58,585 nt of DNA. It comes from Promethearchaeota archaeon (GTDB lineage Archaea > Asgardarchaeota > Lokiarchaeia > Sigynarchaeales > SOKP01). The stretch lies in assembly GCA_030620005.1 (NCBI GenBank), contig JAUXAJ010000002.1:1-58585 (forward strand). The letters are read 5' to 3'. The notes under the pieces were generated by a model. That model was not told the DNA's origin. It worked only from the letters and a program-made list of their open reading frames with translations, and made no database searches. A program made the position numbers and the translations under genes. Positions 36,879-45,048 of the stretch are shown one piece after another (positions within the stretch are counted from its first letter, which is position 1; every line of letters starts with the position of its first letter).

Positions 36879-37283
36879 TTATCTAGTTTGAGAGAGATAT
36901 TTAAATAGTAATCCCCCATAAAGGATATCAGCGATAATGACTAACGCTCCTAGAAATAGGAACCCACTATTGAAGATCATTAAACTAAGCGTTATAACTC
37001 CGAGAATTAGAAAAATCAAAAAAAAATAATAACCAAATTTCGCCCAAAACCGTAATTTACTAGTCATCTTGCTAATTTTAACTTTTTCGTCGTTTTCAAG
37101 TTTTTTAAAGCAATTTATACAATATTTTCCAAGTTTCCCTGCCATGATAGTGCAACCCAAGCAATTTACTGTATTGCAATTATCGCATTGTTTAAGGTCA
37201 AAAATTAAATAGCTCTTTCTACAGATCTGACATTTTTTAAGATTTTGTTTGAAGATCTCCTTATCGTCAATATAAGAAATTAT
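36879..37283 (-). CDS. Membrane protein with N-terminal double-zinc module; canonical start missing
   Basis: From ATG 37160 the frame gives 93 residues with one CINC pair and two membrane spans (YYFFLIFLILGVITL and LFLGALVIIADILYGG). The same frame stays open upstream to 37298 and encodes three more cysteine pairs, CQIC, CDNC and CLGC. The spacing C-x2-C-x11-C-x2-C-x4-C-x2-C-x10-C-x2-C matches the small zinc protein at 12286-12507. So the real protein almost certainly begins further upstream, but no ATG, GTG or TTG is available. An ATA at 37283 could be a mutated ATG. Function unknown; a membrane-anchored adaptor is one idea. Confidence 0.6.
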   Translation of the reverse strand: MISYIDDKEIFKQNLKKCQICRKSYLIFDLKQCDNCNTVNCLGCTIMAGKLGKYCINCFKKLENDEKVKISKMTSKLRFWAKFGYYFFLIFLILGVITLSLMIFNSGFLFLGALVIIADILYGGLLFKYLSQTR

Positions 37284-37386
37284 ATATCACTTAAAATATT
37301 TCAATTTTCAATATAGAATAAATTCTTTACTTAATTCTTAATTTCTCGTTAGAATTAATAATTCTTAAAAAATTCAAAAAATAAAA

Positions 37387-37918
37387 TTAATCCTTCTGAA
37401 AAACGATCATGAACTGGCAATAAGTGTTTCCAGATTGTAAACTGCAGTTTAATTCTTGGGCAAAACAATGAAAGTTGCTTGTGCTTGTTTTTATCATGTT
37501 TTCAACAAGTCCCGCTAATAATCCTGCTTCAAATGAACAAAAATTTCCTTTAGTTCGCAAGTCTTTATTAACAAGGTCTTTACTTGAAGAATGTCCCTTT
37601 AATTTTAATTCTACAATTTCTTCCGAACTATTTGTAATTTCAATTTCTCCGATATGATATTTTTCAATCGAACTTATCAACGCTTCAGGAATTCTAGATA
37701 GTGTATCAACTTGTTTTACTTTTAAAAAAGTCCCTAGTTCATGACCTAGGTAATAAAAGATAGCTTCAAGTTGGTGTCCTAATTTTAGGGTTCCAGTAAT
37801 TCTAGAATTCTATTTACCTCGCTAATAAGGCGCCAACTTTCATATCTCCAATTTCTTTACCTTCTAACAATCTAGTTTTCATGATAGCTAATATTTTTGA
37901 AAGCAGTTGTCGATCCAT
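37387..37918 (-). pseudogene. Broken V4R-domain protein gene
   Basis: The open 3' part (97 codons) has NFCSFEAGLLAGLVENMI and a final CQFMIVFQK, the metal-binding C-terminal part of a V4R domain. Upstream in the same frame lies KLGHQLEAIFYYLGHELGTF. From ATG 37918 another frame gives MDRQLLSKILAIMK up to DMKVGALLAR and TAA. A third frame bridges the two with EVNRILELLEP. At least two frameshifts are therefore needed to rebuild one protein of about 170 residues. Confidence 0.7.
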
Positions 37919-37949
37919 TTCTATTTTTCACTTTTTTATTTGTTTTTTA

Positions 37950-37984
37950 TTTTATTTATTTAATTTATTTATTTATTTATTTTG
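37950..37984. repeat. TTTA/ATTT tetranucleotide microsatellite
   Basis: About eight units of the tetranucleotide ATTT, with one interruption (TTAATT), lie between the V4R relic and the thioredoxin gene. It overlaps the end of the thioredoxin transcript, where T-runs on the plus strand read as A-runs on the transcript. It may vary in length between strains. Confidence 0.7.
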
Positions 37985-37986
37985 TT

Positions 37987-38274
37987 TTAAATTTTAACTG
38001 AAGCTATAAAACCATATAGTATGGCGTCAATTATATCCTCTTCTTGAATGCTTACAGTAAGTCGTTTATCTGCTACAATTATCGTGGGAACCGCCGTAAT
38101 CTGGTAATCTTTTGTAAGTTGAGCTGACTTTTCGATATCAATTTTTTCTATGAAAAGTTTTTTTCCAAACATCGAAATATTTACTCGCTTTAGCATCTCT
38201 TCAACAGGTTTGCATGGACCGCAATGTGAACTGGAAAAGAAGAGTATTCTTGGGTAGTTTTGATTCTCGTGCAT
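37987..38274 (-). CDS. Thioredoxin-like protein
   Basis: This 95-residue protein has the redox motif CGPC in FSSSHCGPCKPVEEML near residues 18-21 and the cis-proline segment AVPTIIV near 61-67. It has no signal peptide, so it should act in the cytoplasm. It is a short thioredoxin/glutaredoxin-like disulfide reductase. It lies 21 bases downstream of a GTPase gene and is probably cotranscribed with it. Confidence 0.85.
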   Translation of the reverse strand: MHENQNYPRILFFSSSHCGPCKPVEEMLKRVNISMFGKKLFIEKIDIEKSAQLTKDYQITAVPTIIVADKRLTVSIQEEDIIDAILYGFIASVKI

Positions 38275-38295
38275 TGCAAGTGTTACTTTTTATGA

Positions 38296-38838
38296 TCATT
38301 TATATTTGTCATGTAATTCTTTTATAATCGCTTGAAAGGCCTTATAAACGCCGCTTCCTGTTTTTGCGCTGGTCTTATAATATCCAAGAAAATTTCTCTC
38401 TTTAACAGTCTTTATAACTTCATCGTTATTTAAATCTTTTTCGTCAACCAAATCAGTTTTATTGCCAAATAACACAATTGGGAGGTCTCCGCAATATTTT
38501 TTGATATCATCGTGCCAGTTTTGTATGCTTTTAAAGCTGTCTTCGTCTGTATGAGAAAAAACTATGATTGCAGCTTTTGAACCCTTATAAAAGGTCGGGC
38601 GCATGAACTGAAACTCTGCTTGGCCTGCGATATCCCAGAAAAATAGTTTACAATTATCACCATCTATTTCTTCGTCGTATTTTGAGAATTGTGCGCCTAG
38701 AGTTTTTATGTAATCCTTTTGAAAGCTACCTTTCGTATATTTCTTGATTAAGGAAGTCTTACCCACTGCTCCATCCCCGATCACGGTTATTTTGAACACG
38801 AACCCAGCAGCTTCATTGCGTTTTTCAATTTTACTCAT
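38296..38838 (-). CDS. Rab-like small GTPase
   Basis: This 180-residue GTPase has P-loop GDGAVGKT at residues 21-28, switch I TLGAQF, G3 DIAGQA with the catalytic Gln, G4 NKTD and G5 TSAK. The G3 motif is closer to eukaryotic Rab/Ras (D-x-AGQ) than those of the DLGGQ pair. An extra ten residues precede the first strand. The thioredoxin-like gene follows after 21 bases. Confidence 0.92.
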   Translation of the reverse strand: MSKIEKRNEAAGFVFKITVIGDGAVGKTSLIKKYTKGSFQKDYIKTLGAQFSKYDEEIDGDNCKLFFWDIAGQAEFQFMRPTFYKGSKAAIIVFSHTDEDSFKSIQNWHDDIKKYCGDLPIVLFGNKTDLVDEKDLNNDEVIKTVKERNFLGYYKTSAKTGSGVYKAFQAIIKELHDKYK

Positions 38839-38978
38839 TAGATAACATCACTTTTTATGTTACTTTATTTTGTTTTAATTATACTAATAAAATTCAATTA
38901 ATAAAATATTATTTTATTTTTTTGTGAATGGTTTTTAATGATAATAATTTTTATAATAGAATACTTTGAATATATATT

Positions 38979-39455
38979 GTGAGGTTCGTGCCACAAGACT
39001 TCAACGAAATGATGTTTTGTCAAGACTGCCAAATGAATGCGTTTCCCTCTCGACCGAAATTTAATGCTAAATCTTTCGGAATTTGTGCGCTGGTTCTGCT
39101 CCCTATTATTATTGCTAATATTCTTCTTTTCCAGGCGTTTGCGTGGTTATTTACTTTTCTTTTTTTCATGTGGGGTTTCATGATCTTGAATCCTCATGCG
39201 ATCGTTTACGGCCTAAAAAAGAAGCAGTATTGTCCAAGGTGTCATCAAAAACTTATAGAAAAGAACCAAAACTATCGGCCATTTGGAGAAATTGATCCAG
39301 AAGTATTCAGGTCATTAGCACCTTCTAATAAACCAGAAACTCATGTTAGTAATAAAGTCAGAGTAAAATGGTAATGTCCTTTTTGTGGTGATGCTATGAA
39401 TAGGGACGGTAAGTTCTATACAGCTCGTGGAAGAAGATTTGAAATCAACAGGTAG
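38979..39455 (+). CDS. Zinc-ribbon membrane protein, interrupted by one in-frame TAA
   Basis: The first 131 codons encode an N-terminal CQDC pair, two membrane spans (ALVLLPIIIANILLFQAF and WLFTFLFFMWGFMIL) and a CPRC pair, then TAA at 39372-39374. The same frame continues CPFCGDAMNRDGKFY and ends with RRFEINR and TAG 39455. CPFCG is a typical zinc-knuckle half, so the stop splits a zinc site. A single change from Gln (CAA) or Tyr (TAT/TAC) would create it. Start is GTG 38979. PncC follows ten bases after the final stop, so the full-length frame also fits operon spacing. Function unknown. Confidence 0.65.
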
Positions 39456-39465
39456 TTGATAATAA

Positions 39466-39948
39466 ATGGATGTCTTAGAAAGAATTAAGAAGATTTTAAA
39501 AATTTTCACTGAAAGAAAAATTAAGATTGCTGTAGCTGAATCTTGTACTGGTGGATATATATCTCACATGATGACGAATATTTCGGGAGCTTCTAAGGTT
39601 TTTGAAAGAGGGATTGTAGTTTATTCCAACGAAGCCAAAATTCATTTATTAAGTGTAGATCCCGAAACAATCGCAGAACATGGTGCAGTTTCCGAAATTG
39701 TAGCAAGGCAATTGGCAAAAAATGTAAAAGAGCAATCAAATGTCGATATTGGGATTGGAGTAACGGGGATTGCTGGACCTAAAGGTGCTACTCCAGGAAA
39801 ACCCCTAGGTCTCGTGTATATTGGGTTTTCCACGGAAAAAGAAACTATAGTTAAGAAACACGTTTTTAAAACTGATAGGCTCTCTTTTAAAAAGATGGTT
39901 TTAGAAGAGATAATCCTTTTTTTGGAATCAATCTCTTTTTGTTCTTAA
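39466..39948 (+). CDS. pncC: CinA C-terminal domain protein (nicotinamide-nucleotide amidase)
   Basis: This 160-residue protein matches the CinA C-terminal (PncC) family: AVAESCTGGYISHMMTN, VVYSNEAKIHLL, EHGAVSEIVARQLA and GVTGIAGPKG. PncC deamidates nicotinamide mononucleotide to recycle NAD breakdown products. The Ser in AESCTGG is the proposed nucleophile. It is a stand-alone domain. The gene starts ten bases after the membrane zinc protein frame. Confidence 0.92.
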   Translation: MDVLERIKKILKIFTERKIKIAVAESCTGGYISHMMTNISGASKVFERGIVVYSNEAKIHLLSVDPETIAEHGAVSEIVARQLAKNVKEQSNVDIGIGVTGIAGPKGATPGKPLGLVYIGFSTEKETIVKKHVFKTDRLSFKKMVLEEIILFLESISFCS

Positions 39949-40033
39949 AAGATAAATAAAATTGAACGTGATTACTATTAAAAGAAAATCTTTTACTTTT
40001 TTACTAGATTAATTAACGTTTATTAATTAATAC

Positions 40034-40714
40034 CTAGTATTTTGAAATATCTTTACAGAAATTCAGCTGATAAACAAACCAATTTCCGAACTCTTCGAAC
40101 AATTCCAATCCTGCTTCTCTTGCCCATTTCTTTTCCGTTTTTCTCCATGGATAATCAGGATCCATTGCTAATTCACAAAGTGATATTATTCCATCAGGTT
40201 TTAAAATTCGCTTGCATTCTTTAAGAACTTTTATTGGATCTGGAATCTCTGGAATACAAGCAATCGCAAGAACTCTATCTATACTTTCATCTTCAAACGA
40301 AAAATTATAAGCGTCGTCAATCTTGGGAATAATGTTAGAAATTCTTTCTTTTAATACTTTTTTCCTAAGTTTTTCAACTACACGTTCTTGAATATCAACG
40401 GCGAATAATTTTCCACCGGGCAAAATCTTTCGCGCAACCGCTTTAGTATAATTCCCTTTACCGGGACCTATTTCGACAACAATCATGTTAGGTGCTAAGT
40501 GCATGCGTTCTACTATTCGGGGAGGTTTTTGAATGAATTTTCGGCGGATTGGATTGTCGATAATTTGTGTTAAAAACGCTGGAATTGGGAAGTGATAATA
40601 CTTTCGAAGAATTCGTACAATTAATTGTGAGAATACTAATAAAAACAAAAAAGTAGCAAAAAACCCCAATAAAATCCATTTAATCAGCGTCCACCAATCA
40701 ACTATGTTAAACAA
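40034..40714 (-). CDS. Membrane-anchored SAM-dependent methyltransferase
   Basis: The 226-residue protein begins with one membrane span (WILLGFFATFLFLLVFSQLI, residues 13-32). A methyltransferase core follows, with motif I VVEIGPGKGNYT, the acidic residue in FAVDIQE and motif IV VLAIACIPEIPD. The anchor suggests a lipid or membrane-bound substrate such as a phospholipid headgroup or quinone. It resembles UbiE/PmtA-like enzymes but is not assigned to either. Confidence 0.82.
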   Translation of the reverse strand: MFNIVDWWTLIKWILLGFFATFLFLLVFSQLIVRILRKYYHFPIPAFLTQIIDNPIRRKFIQKPPRIVERMHLAPNMIVVEIGPGKGNYTKAVARKILPGGKLFAVDIQERVVEKLRKKVLKERISNIIPKIDDAYNFSFEDESIDRVLAIACIPEIPDPIKVLKECKRILKPDGIISLCELAMDPDYPWRKTEKKWAREAGLELFEEFGNWFVYQLNFCKDISKY

Positions 40715-40817
40715 TTCCTAAAATATAATTAAAATTTAGGTGAATGGAATAAATTTATTAACATAAACTTTTTTGTTTTTTTCAAGGTAATAATAATATA
40801 TTTTTTTAAAAGATCTC

Positions 40818-41282
40818 ATGGTTATCTTAGAAGCTGGAATTTTGTACAGAGGTTTTACTATTGTAAGTGCTAATTACCACCAACACGAAGGAAATGAGAT
40901 TGACACGGATTTAAGGAGCGGTTTACTTACCGCTATCTTGAGCTATGGTCAAATCGCATTTTCAAGAGATAAGGTAGAATATCTTGAGGGCGATAAATTT
41001 GTAATTGCGTTTACTCAGGATAAAATTCTTGGCGATGAAGCATACGGGCTTGAAACATTGATTGCGTATGCCATATTAGATAAGGAAAAAAAAATTGATA
41101 GAGTTGTAAAAAAACTCATTACACCACTATTGAAACAGGTAATGGTTCAATTTAAAGAAAAAGTTAAGGGAAAAAACTTGTCAGAAATCTCGCAATTTAG
41201 GCCATTTAAAAAGGAAATTGACAAAATATTTGGAAGCGTCACGCAAACGCTCGACCAGAGTATTAATGGAACTTTTTTTTGA
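40818..41282 (+). CDS. Longin-like domain protein
   Basis: This 154-residue protein starts with strands VILEAGILYRGFTIVSANY, then helix DLRSGLLTAILSYGQIAF and strands VEYLEGDKFVIAFTQ. A helical tail with HVVKK-like charge follows. This order (strands, LRSGLLTAI helix, strands) matches Asgard longin-type proteins, which share their fold with the SNARE-type longin and roadblock regulators of small GTPases. No membrane span is present. It lies alone between divergently and convergently oriented genes. A GTPase partner is plausible but unknown. Confidence 0.65.
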   Translation: MVILEAGILYRGFTIVSANYHQHEGNEIDTDLRSGLLTAILSYGQIAFSRDKVEYLEGDKFVIAFTQDKILGDEAYGLETLIAYAILDKEKKIDRVVKKLITPLLKQVMVQFKEKVKGKNLSEISQFRPFKKEIDKIFGSVTQTLDQSINGTFF

Positions 41283-41316
41283 TAAATCTTACTTGTTTTA
41301 AGTGAATTGATTAAGT

Positions 41317-42276
41317 TCATTTTGCCTTTTTAGATTGCTTCAAAAACCAATAAATTATTGGGAGTGCGATGGTCGCATCAGAAATAACTGTTGAATACTT
41401 CGCATTTTCATTTATCTTTCCCCAAGACATTGCTTCGTTCAATGTGGCGCCACTAAGACCGCCGGGTTCTGGACGATCTATGGTTATTTGAATGGCATAA
41501 GTGGCTGAATTAGGGCAAAACTGTAACGATTGAAAAATAAAATTTTTTGGTGTTCCGCCCCCAATAATACAAACGCCTGCGATTTTCGCGTCCCAGGCTA
41601 GATTTACCATTTCAAGCATATCTTTGAAGTGATTAAGATTTAGATCTTGGTGATGGAATCCTAATTGTAAAGCCAAACCAGAGTCGGTAAAGGCAGGACA
41701 AAAGATAGGCACATTTTTTTTAGCACAGATCCTTAAGATGGAGTTCGAATCGTCTGGTAATTGTTCACCAAGAAATTTCAAAAAACTACTGACTGGCATT
41801 TCGTAGTTTGGGATTTTTAATTGCGATACAAAGTCTTCTATACCCTCGTAAACTTCATTTGGTAAGAACACGTCGTAAATTCTATTCATTTTTTCTTCGT
41901 GTAACTCTGCGTCATCAATTTTATTAACATTTATTTTACCTTGAAGATGATGGTAACCTAAAGTTTCAGCAATGTCGTGAGTCAGATTTGCTCCGGTTGT
42001 AACTAAAACATCTATGAACCCCTCTTCAATACAATCGTGAACAATTCCTTGCATTCCAACTGGAACCATGGCCCCTGCTAATCCAAAAAATTTAACACAT
42101 TCTTTATCTTCAATCATTTCTTTATAGATATTACAAGCCATGGCGAGTCTTTTGGCATTAAAACCTGTATCTTGCAAAGAATTGATAAGATCAAGAATAT
42201 TTGTATCCTCTTTAATTTTGAATTGATTTACATTTTTTAATTTTTCTTTAAAACTTTTACGTGTCATTCTCATCAC
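41317..42276 (-). CDS. dys: Deoxyhypusine synthase
   Basis: This protein of about 319 residues has FFGLAGAMVPVGMQGIVHDC, VTTGANLTHD and the C-terminal NEAMSWGKIN, which holds the catalytic Lys. Then SDATIALPII follows as in archaeal and human enzymes. The enzyme transfers the butylamine part of spermidine to a lysine of aIF5A. Several start codons are close together (GTG, ATG, ATG near 42276-42267). It is third in an argS-speB-dys operon with an 8-base gap to the ureohydrolase, so polyamine supply and its use are linked. The eIF5A gene itself is not in the window. Confidence 0.94.
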   Translation of the reverse strand: MMRMTRKSFKEKLKNVNQFKIKEDTNILDLINSLQDTGFNAKRLAMACNIYKEMIEDKECVKFFGLAGAMVPVGMQGIVHDCIEEGFIDVLVTTGANLTHDIAETLGYHHLQGKINVNKIDDAELHEEKMNRIYDVFLPNEVYEGIEDFVSQLKIPNYEMPVSSFLKFLGEQLPDDSNSILRICAKKNVPIFCPAFTDSGLALQLGFHHQDLNLNHFKDMLEMVNLAWDAKIAGVCIIGGGTPKNFIFQSLQFCPNSATYAIQITIDRPEPGGLSGATLNEAMSWGKINENAKYSTVISDATIALPIIYWFLKQSKKAK

Positions 42277-42284
42277 TTTAATTT

Positions 42285-43187
42285 TTATTTTTTCTCTGTT
42301 ATAAAAGACATGAATTCTACGATTAGTTTAGCTGCTGTATTACAGGTAATATTGTTAAGGAGGTCTAAATTTGGCGCAACTTCGACTAAGTCAAACCCGA
42401 TTATGTTAAAATGGGAAGCAACCTCGTTTAAAATCCACCATATTTCCCTATAACTAAATCCTCCTGGTATTGCAAAGCCTGTACCGGGCGCTATTGATGG
42501 ATCTAATGCATCAATATCAATCGATACGTATAGGCTTGTTATGGATGAATTCATAAAAAACTCAATAATACAATCCATATAGTGCCTCATTCCAAGTTCC
42601 ATTAGTTTATAAGCTTCGAGATATTCAATATTTTCCTTAATAGCAATTTCTAACTCAGGAATATCAATATCTCTTGCGCCTACTACAAATAAGTTCTTGT
42701 TATTTATATATTGTAAATCATAAACTCTATGGGTAATCGTAGCATGAGAAAAAGAGCTATTATCCCACTTATCGTAAAAATCTAAATGAGCATCGAAAAT
42801 TAAGACGCCTAAATCGTCTTTCTTTCCAAAATGATTACCAACAGCCTTGATGACATTTAAAGAACAAAAATGGTCGCCACCTATCATGATGGGTATAACA
42901 TCCAACTTTTGTTGGTATATTGAATCCATGAAAGTTTTTATCTCCTTGAGATTTTTTTCCACATTAGAAGGTTCAATTTTTACATCTCCTAAATCAACAG
43001 CTTTAAGTTTGGGAATGTTAAAACCCTTTTCGGTGGTTAGGCCCAAGTCCTCAGTGATTTCGCGTATTTTTTTAGGAGCCATGGAAGATTTAGGGGCGTC
43101 GATTGAAGTTAAGTAATCCCAAGGAATGCCAAAAATAACAAATTTGGTATTATCGTTAATTACTTCGCCATAATCAAAAAAATTCAT
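42285..43187 (-). CDS. speB: Agmatinase-like ureohydrolase
   Basis: The protein has the binuclear-metal motifs of the arginase family: GGDHFCSLN, DAHLDFYDKW with the Asp-x-His-x-Asp ligands and SIDIDALDPSIAPGTG. Agmatinases split agmatine into putrescine and urea, a precursor step for spermidine. I choose ATG 43187 with GATGTGA upstream; a GTG nine bases earlier overlaps the argS stop. It lies between argS and the deoxyhypusine synthase gene on one strand, fitting a polyamine/hypusine unit. Whether the substrate is agmatine or a related guanidine is not provable here. Confidence 0.92.
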   Translation of the reverse strand: MNFFDYGEVINDNTKFVIFGIPWDYLTSIDAPKSSMAPKKIREITEDLGLTTEKGFNIPKLKAVDLGDVKIEPSNVEKNLKEIKTFMDSIYQQKLDVIPIMIGGDHFCSLNVIKAVGNHFGKKDDLGVLIFDAHLDFYDKWDNSSFSHATITHRVYDLQYINNKNLFVVGARDIDIPELEIAIKENIEYLEAYKLMELGMRHYMDCIIEFFMNSSITSLYVSIDIDALDPSIAPGTGFAIPGGFSYREIWWILNEVASHFNIIGFDLVEVAPNLDLLNNITCNTAAKLIVEFMSFITEKK

Positions 43188-43192
43188 GATTT

Positions 43193-44907
43193 TCACATCT
43201 CTTCCAATGTTTCTATTCCTAAAATGTATAAACCTGTTTTAATAACGATTTGAACGCATTTGATGAGCAATAATCTTGCTTTTTCTAATTCCTTGTCGTC
43301 AGAAATGACGGGGCATGAACTATAGAATGAATTAAACGCTTGTGTAAGATTTAAGAGATATTGAGGAATTAAATGAATCCCATAAGTGTTCATTGATGTC
43401 TCTATAATTTCTGGAAAATAATTTAATTGTTTAATTAAACTTAGCTCTTTTTCGTGTTTTAAGAGTTGGTAATCAATATTTTCAGAAATTTTTTCGTCTG
43501 CCTTATTAATTATAGATTGTATCCTGGCGTAGCTGTACTGTACATAAGGTCCCGTCTCACCTTCAAAAGAGATGTTTTCTTTTGGTTTAAATACAAATTC
43601 AGTTTTAGGATTAAACTTAAGAATGAAAAACTTTAATGCTGCCAATCCAATAATCTCAGACCTTTTAATTTTAACCTTTTTTCTAGTGAGGGGTATCTTT
43701 TATTAACTTCTTTATAAGCAAGGTTTTGCATTTTTTCTAAAATATTGTCCGCGTCTACAACTGTTCCCTCTCGACTCTTCATTTTTCCTTCTGGTAAACT
43801 AATCATTCCGTAAGAGAGATGGAATTTATCTTCTTTAAAACCAATCATATCTAATATGGCGAAGAGTTGCTTGAAGTAGAGGTCTTGTTCGTTTCCGACA
43901 ACATATATGGACTTATCGTAATCATAATCTCTCTTTTTAATATACGCTAAATAGATGTCTTGAGTAATATAGATGGATGTTCCATCACTTCGAAGTAATA
44001 TTTTATCAGGAATGTTGTATTTTTCTTTTAACTTCGCAATCACAGCCCCATCTTTTGTTTTTTTTAAAATCCCCTTTTTAAAATTATCTAAAATTATATC
44101 CTTGCCTTCTTTATACAATTTAGATTCAAAATATTCTTTATTAAAAGAAATATTAAATTTTCTATAAGTCTCCCTAAATCCTTTTAAGGCCCATTTATTC
44201 ATTTTTTCCCATAACAATAATGTCTCGGGATCCCTCAATTCCCATAAATTCAATAAATTTTTAGCTTCCTCAATTAACTTTTCGTCTTTTTCTTCCATTT
44301 TACTATATTTAATATAAAAATCGCCAACAAAATGATCAGATTTAATATTTTTAGGTTCTTGATCGTTGCCCCATTTTTTATACGCTAACATGCTCTTGCA
44401 AATATGAATCCCTCGATCATTGTTCAAATTGACCTTATACACTTCATGGCCTTTATACTTTAATAATGAAGAAATCATGTTTCCTATTAGCATGTTCCGC
44501 ACATGTCCTAGATGTAATGGTTTATTAGTGTTCGGTGAGGGAAATTCTACCACAACCTTAAGAGAATTAAGTTTTTTATTTCCAATAATATCTCTTAATT
44601 TACCATAGTCTTTTTCGTGTCTAAAAACATTTTCCAAAATGCCTGATGTTTTGACTCTAAAATTAATATATGGGCCAATTGCTTCAATTTTTTCTAAAAA
44701 TTCAGGTAAAGATAAATTTTTAACTAATTCTACAGCTATTTGTTTTGGAGCCTTCTTTTCGAACTTGGCCAGTCGAAAGCAGGGGAATGCATAAGTAAAA
44801 CTAAGCTCTGAAGGAGGGATTTCTATTAAATTTTCAATTTCATCTATAGTAAAATGTTTTATATGATCACTTAAATAGCGTGCTATTGTTTTTTTATTAA
44901 CTAACAC
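43193..44907 (-). CDS. argS: Arginyl-tRNA synthetase, split by one frameshift
   Basis: From ATG 44907 the frame has the N-terminal tRNA-binding domain, the catalytic HxGH motif in PLHLGHVRN, and the KMSK-like MKSREGTVV, then stops at 43633 after DWQH. The C-terminal part continues in another frame as IIGLAALKFF, ENISFEGETGPYVQYSY and the anticodon-binding DALR-like end IETLEEM with TGA. One extra A in the six-A run near 43672-43677 (GAAAAAAGG) would join them as EKKVKIKRSEII. ArgS is essential and no other copy is visible, so this is either a homopolymer error in the assembly or a slippage site. The operon continues into speB with overlapping codons. Confidence 0.92.
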
Positions 44908-45048
44908 CGTGAAACATCAGCCATTTATTTAATTTAATCGCAATATTAGCAGACAACAATAATTTTATCTGATTTGATTAAATATATTTAATATAACTCA
45001 AAAAATTTTTTAATTTTTTAAAATACTATTTAAAGAAGCGTGTATTCA

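Noticed and set aside
43660..43690. Programmed -1 frameshifting in argS
   Set aside because: The run is A-rich, but the codon phase (GAA AAA AGG) does not form the standard X-XXY-YYZ slippery heptamer in the zero frame, and no argS recoding is known to me. A missing A is simpler.
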